A program made the translations under genes and the position numbers. Shown here piece by piece: positions 45,660 through 54,491 of a DNA stretch of 64,000 nucleotides. Positions within the stretch are counted from its first letter, which is position 1. Each line of letters begins with the position of its first letter. Under the pieces are notes generated by a model. It worked only from the letters and a program-made list of their open reading frames with translations. It did no database searches and was not told the origin of the DNA. The DNA comes from Rubinisphaera margarita (GTDB lineage: Bacteria; Planctomycetota; Planctomycetia; Planctomycetales; Planctomycetaceae), in NCBI RefSeq assembly GCF_022267515.1, contig NZ_JAKFGB010000009.1, positions 682,001-746,000 on the forward strand. The letters run 5' to 3'.

Positions 45660-46028
45660 CTAGCGGCTTCCGCTGGAACCCCAGCTTCCGCTGGATCCGC
45701 TCGAACCACGCTTACGCCACTTACGGCCGACGCTTCCGCTGGATCCGCTGGATCCCTTGGAACCGCTGCTGGCGCTGTAGCCGCTGGAACCGCCGCTGCT
45801 ACCGGTGCTGCCAGAGCTGTGGCTGTAACCACCGCTGCTGCCATGGCTGCCAGAGCTGTGGCTGTAGCCACCGCTGCTGCCGCGGCTGCCCGAACTGTGG
45901 TTGCCGCCGCTGCTGCCCCAGCTTCCGCTGGAACCGCTGCTGTGGTGACGACGAGCTTCAGCGTCCGTTGAGAACGCGAAAGCCAGTGCTGCGACTGCTG
46001 TCAAAAAGAACATACCACTCTTACGCAT
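45660..46028 (-). CDS. Secreted low-complexity Ser/Gly/His-rich protein
   Basis: The protein has 122 residues. A signal peptide, MRKSGMFFLTAVAALAFAFS, precedes a charged TDAEARRHH segment, then about 80 residues of GSSG-, HSSG- and YSHSSG-like repeats (for example GGYSHSSGSHGSSGG), one basic patch (GRKWRKRG), and a GSSGSR end. A strong Shine-Dalgarno (GAAGGAGAAGGAA) and its own terminator suggest substantial expression. No family is recognised; the repeats suggest a flexible structural or matrix component. A shadow frame on the opposite strand is long only because the repeat is low-complexity. Confidence 0.8.
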   Translation of the reverse strand: MRKSGMFFLTAVAALAFAFSTDAEARRHHSSGSSGSWGSSGGNHSSGSRGSSGGYSHSSGSHGSSGGYSHSSGSTGSSGGSSGYSASSGSKGSSGSSGSVGRKWRKRGSSGSSGSWGSSGSR

Positions 46029-46756
46029 TTCCTTCTCCTTCGTTGCCTGTCCTGCAGATCCTGGAACGAAAATTGTCTTCCAACACAGAAGACGTTACTC
46101 AAAATGTGGAAGGTGAAGTTTGCCCTCGGATTGCCCACATATCCGGCTTCCAGCAGGACCAGGGACGATGAAGCTCATCGGTTCCTGACACCCATACCAC
46201 TGTTCATCCCGAGTGTAACTCTGGGTAAAATCGTGTTCAAGGGGTGTTTAGGAAAAATGAGTCAAATCCGTTGGGCATACACCCTGCGTCAAATATACAA
46301 CGCGGGTACCTGTTCACAATGTCCTTTTTGTGCAATGTGAGAAGATTGGGCGACGAGCGCGGAACGATTGCATCGAATATGCCACTGAGGTTGACCTCCC
46401 AGCCAGTCGGTTCACTCTGTAAATTTTGCAATCCGAAGGGGCATTTTGTCACGCGAAAAGCCCCTGAAATCCGGAATTCCACCTCATCTTGACAGCATTC
46501 CGCCTGCGATTTACCGTCCCCTCCGGAATCAACTGCGAGAGCCCCTGTCAGGGCGGGATGTGCTCCTCGTGAAACTGCTTCGGAACTCGAGTTGATTTCC
46601 TACACGAACGAATCGTGACGTCCTTACCTCTGTCAGATTCCGAAATCTGGATGCTCCGGCCTCCTCGCTCACCACCACCCCAGTGGGTTGCGGCTGGCCA
46701 AGTCCGGACAACATGCCCTGACAGGGCACTACTCTCTTGCGAATGGAGTCGCTTTA
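46029..46756. other. Long intergenic region between divergent genes
   Basis: These 728 bases hold no credible gene. GC content is lower than in the flanking coding regions. A weak TTGACA (46489-46494) with TACCGT 17 bases later is a poor promoter match pointing to the aminotransferase gene. GCCCTGACAGGGC (46717-46729) is a small hairpin upstream of it. The region probably holds both promoters and a long 5' leader; I see nothing else in it. Confidence 0.55.
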
Positions 46757-47965
46757 ATGAGTACCAGCGTGGCTTCCACTGTTCCGTTTCCTGCTTCCAC
46801 GCCCGATCCAGTTCCACTGATCGATCTGACACAGCAATATCAAAGCATCAAGTCTGAGGTCGACGCGGCGGTGCAGCGCGTCTTCACCAATCAGTCCTTC
46901 GTGCTCGGTGAAGAAGTCTCCAACTTCGAAGCCGATATGGCGAAGTACTGCGACTCACGCGAAGCGATTGGTTGTGGTTCCGGAACCGATGCCCTCATCC
47001 TGGCGCTGCAGGCGCTCAATATCGGTCCGGGCGATGAGGTGATCACGACTCCGTTTTCGTTCTTCGCAACGGCCAGCTGTATCGAACGCGTCGGAGCCAC
47101 ACCGGTCTTCGTCGATGTCGATGCCAAAGACTACAACATCGATCCCGATGCCATCGCCGCGGCGATCACGCCACGAACCCGCGCCATTCTGCCCGTCCAT
47201 CTGTTTGGACAGTGTGCCAAGATGGAAGCGATCAACCGTCTGGCGACCAAGCATGGCCTGGCCGTGGTGGAAGACGCCGCCCAGGCGATCGGATCAGAGT
47301 TTCGCGGACGCCGCGCCGGCGTGCTCGGCACCATCGGCTGCTTCAGCTTCTTCCCAACGAAGAACCTCGGCGGAGCCGGTGATGGAGGTCTGATCACAAC
47401 GGATGATCCTGCCCTGGCAAACCGCATCAAACGGCTTCGCGTTCACGGCGATTCCGGTCGATATCAGCACGTTGAAGTCGGCATGAACAGTCGGCTCGAT
47501 GCACTGCAGGCCGCCGTTCTGGCCGTCAAGCTCCGCTATCTCGATAGCTGGACCGAAGGCCGTCAGAGAAACGCGAACTGGTACACGGAACTGTTCGATC
47601 GTGAGAATCTGAACGGTGTTCTCGAACTGCCGCGGACGCTTAAGGATCGCCGTCACGTGTACAACCAGTTCTGCATCCGCGTCCACGACGGCTTGCGGGA
47701 CCAGGTGTTGCAGTCGCTTCGCGATCAGCAGATCGGCTGTGCGGTTTACTATCCGCAGCCATTGCACCTGCAGCCGTGCTTCGCACATCACGGCTACAAA
47801 GAAGGTCAGTTCCCGGTCTCGGAACAGCTCAGCCGCGATATTATGGCTCTGCCGATCTTCGCGGAGCTGACGCTGGCTCAACTCGAGCGCGTCGTCGATG
47901 GGCTTTCCAAAGCCGTCGCCAGCTGCACGAGCACCTCGGCCAAGTCGCTGCCGAAAGCGGCGTAG
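46757..47965 (+). CDS. DegT/DnrJ/EryC1/StrS-family aminotransferase
   Basis: This PLP-dependent enzyme transfers an amino group to a nucleotide-linked keto sugar in surface polysaccharide synthesis. The 402 residues include GSGTDALILALQALNIGPGDEVI at the start, PVHLFGQCAKMEAI, EDAAQAIGSEF, the PLP lysine in FFPTKNLGGAGDGG, and GMNSRLDALQAAVL. ATG 46757 has GGAG 8 bases ahead; the open frame to 46688 is an unlikely extension. No other sugar genes are adjacent, so the sugar is unknown. A bidirectional terminator follows. Confidence 0.92.
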   Translation: MSTSVASTVPFPASTPDPVPLIDLTQQYQSIKSEVDAAVQRVFTNQSFVLGEEVSNFEADMAKYCDSREAIGCGSGTDALILALQALNIGPGDEVITTPFSFFATASCIERVGATPVFVDVDAKDYNIDPDAIAAAITPRTRAILPVHLFGQCAKMEAINRLATKHGLAVVEDAAQAIGSEFRGRRAGVLGTIGCFSFFPTKNLGGAGDGGLITTDDPALANRIKRLRVHGDSGRYQHVEVGMNSRLDALQAAVLAVKLRYLDSWTEGRQRNANWYTELFDRENLNGVLELPRTLKDRRHVYNQFCIRVHDGLRDQVLQSLRDQQIGCAVYYPQPLHLQPCFAHHGYKEGQFPVSEQLSRDIMALPIFAELTLAQLERVVDGLSKAVASCTSTSAKSLPKAA

Positions 47966-48013
47966 CCGAGAGCGGGTTCAGCCCGAATTCATGGAATCAG
48001 GTCAGGCGAAAGA

Positions 48014-48044
48014 GAAAGGCCAGCTCAAATTGAGCTGGCCTTTC
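48014..48044. terminator. Bidirectional terminator
   Basis: GAAAGGCCAGCTCAA (48014-48028) pairs with TTGAGCTGGCCTTTC (48030-48044); in practice the innermost bases form the loop. It serves the convergent aminotransferase (plus strand, TTTCTT) and SMP-30-like (minus strand) genes. Confidence 0.85.
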
Positions 48045-48071
48045 TTCGATTTCCGGAAGGGCTCTCAGCGA

Positions 48072-49595
48072 CTACTGAGCGAGCTTGTATTCCTCTTCCG
48101 AGTCCGCCTTGGCTCCAAAGCTGGCCCGGAAGTCATCGACCGCGCTGGCCACGGTTTCTTTGGGACCGACAAGCTTCAGGAAGTAATTTCCCTGTCCTTC
48201 GATCGCAATGATCACCGCCAGCATCCGGTGGTCCGGAGCATCGATGGTCTTCTGCAGGAATGGCGGGCCGTCCGGCTTCTTGTAGGTTCCGGCGATGTCG
48301 GCCATGTGATATTCGCCCTGTTCGGTTTTGCCGCGCGTCAACTTGACTTCCGCTCCTTCGGCTTCGAACTGACGAACCCAGCGACCGATGTTGTCATCAA
48401 TCGACCCTCCGAATGGCGGGAAGACAACCAGTTCGGTTTCGGCTTCAACTCCCTCAGCGGCGGGAATCGTGAACTGTCCGAGACGCAGGCGGTTGGAGGG
48501 TTCCTGCTGTTGCCAGCTTTCCGGAACGCTCAGGGTGAGTCCACCCAGATTGACGTCGCGGGTTTTCGTCGCCGGCTTGGTGTCCGCAACCGTCTGCACG
48601 ATGGTTCCCTTCGAGGACTTTGCCGCTGTCTTCGGCAGCTCCGGACCATTCTTCGCCAACGGCAGGCCGGCCAGGCCGAGCTCGACCTTATACAGGCCGG
48701 TGCGAGCGGTGATGAACAGCGTCTTGTTGTCTTTACCGCCGAACGTGCAGTTGGCCGGCTTTTCAGGGACGGCGATCCGACCAAGCAGTTCGCCATCCGG
48801 AGTCAATACGACGATCCCGTTGTAAGTCGCGTACAGGTTGCCATGAACGTCATGAGTCATGCCGTCCGGTCCGCCCTGACCGTCGATGGACTTATCGCCT
48901 GTGAAGAGCAGCTTCTTGCTCGTGATCTTGCCGGGGGCGGTGATCTCGTAACGATAGACCTCGCCCTTGTTCGGCTCGGCGACGTACAGGAACTTGCCGT
49001 TCGGCGAAATCGTCACGCCGTTCGGGCGTTCCAGGTCATCGATGATCCGCGTGACCTTGCCGTTGTGTGTAATGTAGTAGACGGCCATCATCGGCTGAGG
49101 TAGCGGCTTGTCCGGACCGTAGTACGGGTCAGTGAAGTACATGCCGCCCTTGCTGTCGATCGCCAGATCGTTCGGACCGTTCATCCGGTTGCCTTCGAAG
49201 GTATCGACCAGTTGGCCGAGCACTTCGCCGCTTTCGTCCATCTTCAAAACATGGCCTTCGCCCATCTGGCAGGCGTAGATGTAGCCCTGCTGATCGCACA
49301 TGAGGCCGTTGCAGCGGCCGACCGGTTTCACGAAGTCCGACGTGTTCTTTCCGTCGTACTTCACAATGCGATCGTTGGGGATGTCGGTGAACAGCAGAAA
49401 GCCGTTCGGATGCCAGGCGGGCCCTTCGGTGAACGTGAAGCCATCGGCCAGCTTCTCGACTTTGGCGCCGTCGGGAAGAATTTGTTCCCATTCACCCGCC
49501 TGGCTGATGCCGGCGGAAGCGACCGAGAAAGCAATCAGGACAGCCGCGGCCAGGGGGCGACGAACGGCAGATCGGAGCAGTTCCATGAGCAGCAT
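48072..49595 (-). CDS. Secreted SMP-30/gluconolactonase-like protein with extra C-terminal domain
   Basis: The 507-residue protein has a signal peptide (about residues 11-33, VRRPLAAAVLIAFSVASAGIS). A beta-propeller of the SMP-30/gluconolaconase/LRE type fills roughly residues 40-320, with family motifs FTEGPAWHPNGFLLFTDIPNDRI, GPNDLAIDSKGGMYFTDPYYG and RPNGVTISPNGKFLYVAE. About 150 further residues (from LGGLTLSVPESWQQQEP) are absent in plain SMP-30 proteins and look like a separate beta-rich domain. Likely a periplasmic calcium-dependent lactonase; the substrate is unknown. Confidence 0.85.
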   Translation of the reverse strand: MLLMELLRSAVRRPLAAAVLIAFSVASAGISQAGEWEQILPDGAKVEKLADGFTFTEGPAWHPNGFLLFTDIPNDRIVKYDGKNTSDFVKPVGRCNGLMCDQQGYIYACQMGEGHVLKMDESGEVLGQLVDTFEGNRMNGPNDLAIDSKGGMYFTDPYYGPDKPLPQPMMAVYYITHNGKVTRIIDDLERPNGVTISPNGKFLYVAEPNKGEVYRYEITAPGKITSKKLLFTGDKSIDGQGGPDGMTHDVHGNLYATYNGIVVLTPDGELLGRIAVPEKPANCTFGGKDNKTLFITARTGLYKVELGLAGLPLAKNGPELPKTAAKSSKGTIVQTVADTKPATKTRDVNLGGLTLSVPESWQQQEPSNRLRLGQFTIPAAEGVEAETELVVFPPFGGSIDDNIGRWVRQFEAEGAEVKLTRGKTEQGEYHMADIAGTYKKPDGPPFLQKTIDAPDHRMLAVIIAIEGQGNYFLKLVGPKETVASAVDDFRASFGAKADSEEEYKLAQ

Positions 49596-49824
49596 CGGTT
49601 CCTCGCAGTTTGTGCATGAGAACAGGTTGCGATCGTCCCCAGTCGGGAAGAAATTTCAGCAGGCCCGCGAAAACCGGTTGAGCGAACGGGTGCGGACCTG
49701 TCATTTCGTGTCGATTCGGATAGACTTCGCAACAGATCGAGAGAACCCAGATTGTTAACAAAGCAGACTCGATTTTCAACGTCCCAACTGTTTCCGACTG
49801 ATTTTCCCACGGACACGACCCCGC

Positions 49825-51300
49825 GTGAGTGATCTGACTGCCCGCACTTCGGCTCCAGCCCCGCATGCTTCGCTCGCTGGTTTAGGCTCCTTGTTTCTCG
49901 ATCCCGGTGGAGCGAATCTGCAGGAAGTCCGACAGCTGCTGCATCAGACGGTCGATCTCATCACGGGAGAATTGACCGAGCCCGTTTCGCTTCCGCCTGT
50001 CCCGCTGAAATGGAGCAAAGTCTCCGCCGAGAACCTGATTCCCGGCCAGGCTGTGCCTGACTCCGATCTGCTGCAGGCATGTCGCGATCTTGTTCGCGGG
50101 TCCATGAATCCGGCTCACCCTCGCTATCTGGGCCATATGGATCCGCTGGCCTCCGTCAGCTCCGTCATGGCTTCGCTGGTCACGGCGGCTGTGAACAACA
50201 ACATGCTCAGCCGCGAGATGTCGCCGATCTTTTCAGATCTGGAACAACGGCTGTTGCGGGAACTGGCCGGACTATTCGGCCTCCCCAAAACCGCCGGCGG
50301 GATGCTTCAGAGTGGCGGCACTCTTTGTAATCTTCAGGCGCTCACACTGGCCCGCAACAGTCACTTCGATATTCATCGCACGGGCCTCAGCACCCTCAAG
50401 CAGCAACCGGTTCTGTTTGCCTCGGAACTCTGTCACAGCTCGATCCAGAAAGCGGCGATGATTCTCGGCCTGGGAACGAGTGCGGTCATTCCGATTCACG
50501 TCGATGCCAATAATCGGATGTCGGCCGAAGCGTTGAACAAAGCCGTGCAGATGGCTCGCAAAAATGGACAGCAGCCGTTCGCTGTGGTCGCGACGGCCGG
50601 AACGACCGTCACGGGGAATATCGACCCGCTGCCCGAAGTCGCTGAAATCTGTCAGCAGAACAATCTCTGGTTTCACGTCGATGCCAGTTACGGCGGGGCG
50701 ATCATCTTCAGCGATCAGCATCGGCATCGTCTGGCGGGCATCGACCGAGCCGACTCGATCACGTTCAATCCCCAGAAATGGTGCTATGTGACCAAAGCCT
50801 GCGCGCTGGTCATGTTCCGCGATGAGCAGGTACTCGATCGTCACTTCCGGATCTCCGCTCCTTATATGAGCCTCAATGAAGCTGAAGGCGAACGCAATCT
50901 CGGCGAGTGGGGCGTGCAGGGGACACGGGCTCCGGACATCGCCAAATGGTGGCTGACGCTGCTGCAGTTTGGCCGCAGTGGGCTCGAGACGCTGGTCAAC
51001 CACAGTTACGAACTGACCGAACTGTTTCTCGAGCAGATTCGCCAGCGTCCGTTTCTGGAACTCGCCTCGACGCCCGATATGAACATCTTCTGCTTCCGCG
51101 ATCGCCGCTTCGGAGCCGATGAGATTTCACTGGGCAAAGCCAACGCCCGCCTGCAGGAGCGGCTGCTTAAAGACGATGAAACATTCTTCTCACTGCCCCA
51201 CTTCCGCGAATCCCGCTGGCTCAAAGCGGTGATCCTCAACCCCTACACAACCAAAGCCGACGTCGAACGCATCTTCCGCTTCATCGACGATCACAAATAA
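49825..51300 (+). CDS. Pyridoxal-dependent group II decarboxylase
   Basis: The 491-residue cytoplasmic enzyme belongs to the aromatic-amino-acid/glutamate decarboxylase group. Landmarks are HPRYLGHMDPLASVSSVMASL, GGMLQSGGTLCNLQAL for PLP phosphate binding, WFHVDASYGGA with the PLP-ring Asp, and NPQKWCYV with the Schiff-base lysine. It could act on glutamate, aspartate, a diamine precursor or an aromatic amino acid; sequence alone does not decide. GTG 49825 is the start. A 229-base spacer separates it from the divergent SMP-30 gene. No neighbour explains its pathway. Confidence 0.9.
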   Translation: MSDLTARTSAPAPHASLAGLGSLFLDPGGANLQEVRQLLHQTVDLITGELTEPVSLPPVPLKWSKVSAENLIPGQAVPDSDLLQACRDLVRGSMNPAHPRYLGHMDPLASVSSVMASLVTAAVNNNMLSREMSPIFSDLEQRLLRELAGLFGLPKTAGGMLQSGGTLCNLQALTLARNSHFDIHRTGLSTLKQQPVLFASELCHSSIQKAAMILGLGTSAVIPIHVDANNRMSAEALNKAVQMARKNGQQPFAVVATAGTTVTGNIDPLPEVAEICQQNNLWFHVDASYGGAIIFSDQHRHRLAGIDRADSITFNPQKWCYVTKACALVMFRDEQVLDRHFRISAPYMSLNEAEGERNLGEWGVQGTRAPDIAKWWLTLLQFGRSGLETLVNHSYELTELFLEQIRQRPFLELASTPDMNIFCFRDRRFGADEISLGKANARLQERLLKDDETFFSLPHFRESRWLKAVILNPYTTKADVERIFRFIDDHK

Positions 51301-51437
51301 TCTCTTCGTCGATCCCCCGTAGGCTCCGCTGGGCGGACGCGGAATCCGCGTACCTCTCCCGTAAAACTGTTAGTGATCCACGGGAGTATAGTCCACTCAG
51401 GTGGTGTTCGGCGAAGGTGTCTCTGTGGTAAACGAAA

Positions 51438-52598
51438 TCACTCCGGCTGCAGGAAGTGCTCGAAGAAGCCGTAGATGACCGCGTTCGATTCTTCACTCGG
51501 TCCGTGGTCGGGGCGGTTGGTCATGCCGATACGGTCTTCGTAGCCGAGCAGGCGGTTGACTTCGATCGTGTGATTGAGCGGGATCCACCGGTGTGGAGGG
51601 TCTTCGGAGCCGCCGCTGACGAGAAACGGGCGGGGAGCCATCAACGCATGCAGTTCATGCAGATCCCGGCCGGCTTCAAGGAGTTCCAGATAGAGACCCT
51701 GAGCCGGGTTGTCCTCGGTGATGACACCTCGCCTTCGCCACGGCTGCGGATGATACCCCAGATACCACGGCTCCCAGTAATTCACGCTGGGGCGGTCATC
51801 AAACACGATGCCGGGGTCAGACCACGCCGCACAGGCGAACTTGTCGAATAGACACGAGGCGAACATCGCCCACTTGCCGCCATAGGAATGACCGACGATG
51901 CCGATTCGTTCGGAGTCGACTTCCGGTCGTTTTGCCAGAACATGCCAGGCATTCGCGGCTGCATAGCCGAGCAGCGAGAGCGGCTGCACTTCGGCTTCAT
52001 TGAGGCTGGGATAGTACAACGAATAAGTCCTGGCTTCCGTCGTCTCGGTGGTGCCAAGTGAGAGAGTCACGAAACCGCGTTTCGCCAGTTGGGAGGCGAA
52101 GTCGCGGAGTTCCTTTCCGTTTCCAATCGCGGTCTCCGGCTCGTAATACACCGTGACAATGGCCGGTTTCGGTTCATTGCCATCGTTGGGGATGAGAAGA
52201 TATCCGGTTGTGAACTGCTCCGGCAGCCAGCCGAATCGAATCTTATGCTGCGTAAACCCATCCCGCTCTGTCGTCTCCAGAACTTCGACTTCTGGATCGG
52301 TGATCAACTCGGGCCACTCGCCCATCAGCTCGTGCCAGTCGTTGAGAATCTCTTCACGACGTTTGGCCCAGTCTTCGGGAGTCTTGACCGGTGTGCCATC
52401 ATTGAACCGGAGTGGACTTCGATAGTCGCCATTCTGCCCCTGATATTTCGCGGGAACTTCGAAATGCTCAAAGATCGCGTTCCAGGAATCGGACGGTGAT
52501 TGCTGGCGGCTGTCGAGAGTCGGAGTTTGAGCCGTGACGGGAGTGAAGCAGAAAGAGAGCGCGGCGAAGAAGTGGAGGGACAGCAGGGGGAATCGCAT
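51438..52598 (-). CDS. Secreted alpha/beta-hydrolase, acetyl-xylan-esterase-like
   Basis: The start at ATG 52598 has GGAAGG ahead and yields a 386-residue protein with a signal peptide (MRFPLLSLHFFAALSFCFTP, cleavage near TAQT). The nucleophile elbow is VGHSYGGKW, with Ser in the middle; the late segments LLVSGGSEDP-like (here PFLVSGGSEDPPHRW) and NRPDHGPSEESNA can supply Asp and His. The fold matches the dienelactone/acetyl-xylan-esterase group used by planctomycetes on plant and algal polymers. An upstream open frame to 52703 adds an unlikely basic leader. It lies 104 bases downstream of gspE. Confidence 0.78.
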   Translation of the reverse strand: MRFPLLSLHFFAALSFCFTPVTAQTPTLDSRQQSPSDSWNAIFEHFEVPAKYQGQNGDYRSPLRFNDGTPVKTPEDWAKRREEILNDWHELMGEWPELITDPEVEVLETTERDGFTQHKIRFGWLPEQFTTGYLLIPNDGNEPKPAIVTVYYEPETAIGNGKELRDFASQLAKRGFVTLSLGTTETTEARTYSLYYPSLNEAEVQPLSLLGYAAANAWHVLAKRPEVDSERIGIVGHSYGGKWAMFASCLFDKFACAAWSDPGIVFDDRPSVNYWEPWYLGYHPQPWRRRGVITEDNPAQGLYLELLEAGRDLHELHALMAPRPFLVSGGSEDPPHRWIPLNHTIEVNRLLGYEDRIGMTNRPDHGPSEESNAVIYGFFEHFLQPE

Positions 52599-52702
52599 TC
52601 GATCGCCTTCCGTTGGAGGGAACAGGAGTCGTTTGCGATATTGTTGAAGCCCTGTGTCCCGGATGCAAACATCAACGGCGAAGAGCAGGAGGTCCCGGTG
52701 CA

Positions 52703-54394
52703 CTACCCGAGGAGATCACCCTTGGTCACGCGCAGCACTTCGTCGATGCTGGTGAGGCCTTCACGGACGTAGTTCCAGCCACAATGACGGAGGGTCGTCA
52801 TGCCGTGTTTGATGGCGTGCTTGCGAATCGCTCCGGCGGAGGCCCGATTGACGGTCATCTCGCGAATCTCGGGATCGTTCTGCAACAGTTCGAAGATCCC
52901 GATTCGTCCCGCATAGCCAATCTCGGAACACTCGCGGCAGCCGACCGCTTCGTAGAGCGTTTCCGGCAGATCGGAACGGAAATCGATCGGGAGTTCTTCG
53001 GCGTGCGGATGGTGCGGCGTCTTGCAGAACTTGCAGAGGCGGCGGATCAGGCGCTGAGCAAGAACGCCTTCAACCGTGCTCGCGACCAGATACGGTTCGA
53101 CGCCCATATCAATCAGTCGCGTCATCGCGCTGGGGGCATCGTTAGTGTGCAGCGTGCTGAAGACGACGTGACCGGTCAGTGAGGCCTGAATGGCCGACAT
53201 CGCGGTTTCGCCGTCTCGGATTTCGCCGATGAGAATCACGTCCGGGTCGTGACGCAGAATACTGCGCAGCCCAGCCGCGAAGGTGAGGCCGATCTTGGAA
53301 TGCACCTGAATCTGGCTGATTCCATTGGAATGATACTCGACCGGATCTTCAACGGTGATGATCTTCGTTTCCGGCGATTTGATCTCGTTCAGAGCGCTGT
53401 ATAGCGTGGTCGATTTCCCGCTCCCAGTCGGACCGGTCACCAGAATAATGCCGTGCGGCAGGCGGATCAGTTCGTTGAAGGGCTTGCGGATCTCGGAGGG
53501 CATGCCGACATGCGTCAGGTCGAAGACCATGCGGTCCTTGTCGAGTAGACGCAGCACGATGCCTTCGCCGTGGATCATCGGGATGATCGAAACGCGGACA
53601 TCGATCTCGCGGCCGGCGACCCGCAGTTTGATGCGCCCATCCTGCGGCAGTCGTTTCTCAGCGATGTTGAGCCGCGACATGATTTTGATGCGGGTGACGA
53701 TGGCCGAGGCAAACCGGTTAATCTCCGGCGGCACGGGCTGAATGCGGAGCATGCCATCGACACGGAACCGGATGACGATTCCTCTCTCGTGGGGTTCGAT
53801 GTGCACATCGCTGGTTTTCTGAGTCACCGCTTCGACGAGCAGTTCGTTCACGAGCCGGATGACTGACGGAGCCTGAGCCGATTCGGCCAGTTCCCCGCTT
53901 TCGTGATCGAGCCCTTCCAGAAGATCGATGTCTTCATCGTCATCGGCCTGAATACGAACCAGTTCGTTGATCGTATCGCCGCCGACGCCGAGAAGTTCCC
54001 GAATCTTTTCCGCAATCTCACGACGGCGGGCCAGAACGGGAATCAGCGGGATCCCGCTCTGAGTGCTCAGTTCATCAACGACTTCGAGGTGAGCCGGATT
54101 GCCCACCGCGACGTTCGCGAATCCATTGACGCGGGCGTAAGGGAGCAGTTCGTGGCGGAAGATTGTTTTCGTGGGGAACTTCGCCAGCAGATCCCGGTCG
54201 ATGGTCTGGTTTCGCAGGTTGACGACTTCGAGTCCGAACTCACTGGCGACCGCGCTGAGCCACTCATCCTCGGTGATCATGTCGTTTTCGACGGCAATCT
54301 CATCGGGGCGTTTGTCCTGATTCTGAGTCAACAACTGAAGTTGCTCCCAGTCGGACGGGCTCAGGATTCGTTGGAGGATCGGTTCAAGTTTCAT
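52703..54394 (-). CDS. gspE: GspE/PulE-family secretion ATPase
   Basis: The 563-residue ATPase powers type II secretion or type IV pilus assembly. The N-terminal GspE-N domain (about 1-150) is followed by VTGPTGSGKSTTLYSAL (Walker A), the Asp-box DPVEYHSNG, Walker B LIGEIRDGETA, and the His-box VVFSTLHTNDAPSAMTRL. The zinc knuckle CKFCKTPHHPHAEE...CRECSEIGYAGR is complete. It lies 97 bases after the secretin-like gene on the same strand, so the two are probably cotranscribed. Confidence 0.93.
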   Translation of the reverse strand: MKLEPILQRILSPSDWEQLQLLTQNQDKRPDEIAVENDMITEDEWLSAVASEFGLEVVNLRNQTIDRDLLAKFPTKTIFRHELLPYARVNGFANVAVGNPAHLEVVDELSTQSGIPLIPVLARRREIAEKIRELLGVGGDTINELVRIQADDDEDIDLLEGLDHESGELAESAQAPSVIRLVNELLVEAVTQKTSDVHIEPHERGIVIRFRVDGMLRIQPVPPEINRFASAIVTRIKIMSRLNIAEKRLPQDGRIKLRVAGREIDVRVSIIPMIHGEGIVLRLLDKDRMVFDLTHVGMPSEIRKPFNELIRLPHGIILVTGPTGSGKSTTLYSALNEIKSPETKIITVEDPVEYHSNGISQIQVHSKIGLTFAAGLRSILRHDPDVILIGEIRDGETAMSAIQASLTGHVVFSTLHTNDAPSAMTRLIDMGVEPYLVASTVEGVLAQRLIRRLCKFCKTPHHPHAEELPIDFRSDLPETLYEAVGCRECSEIGYAGRIGIFELLQNDPEIREMTVNRASAGAIRKHAIKHGMTTLRHCGWNYVREGLTSIDEVLRVTKGDLLG

Positions 54395-54491
54395 GACGTC
54401 TTCACCAGAAGTGCCGCGGTGATCCTTCGCACTGCAGGGCCAGTCAGCAGTGGCACCCTTTCAGATCGTAGTAGGGCCTTGATACTGCGGG

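Noticed and set aside
45612..45971. 119-residue frame opposite the Ser/Gly/His protein
   Set aside because: It is a shadow of the low-complexity repeat on the other strand; the minus strand has signal peptide, ribosome site and terminator.
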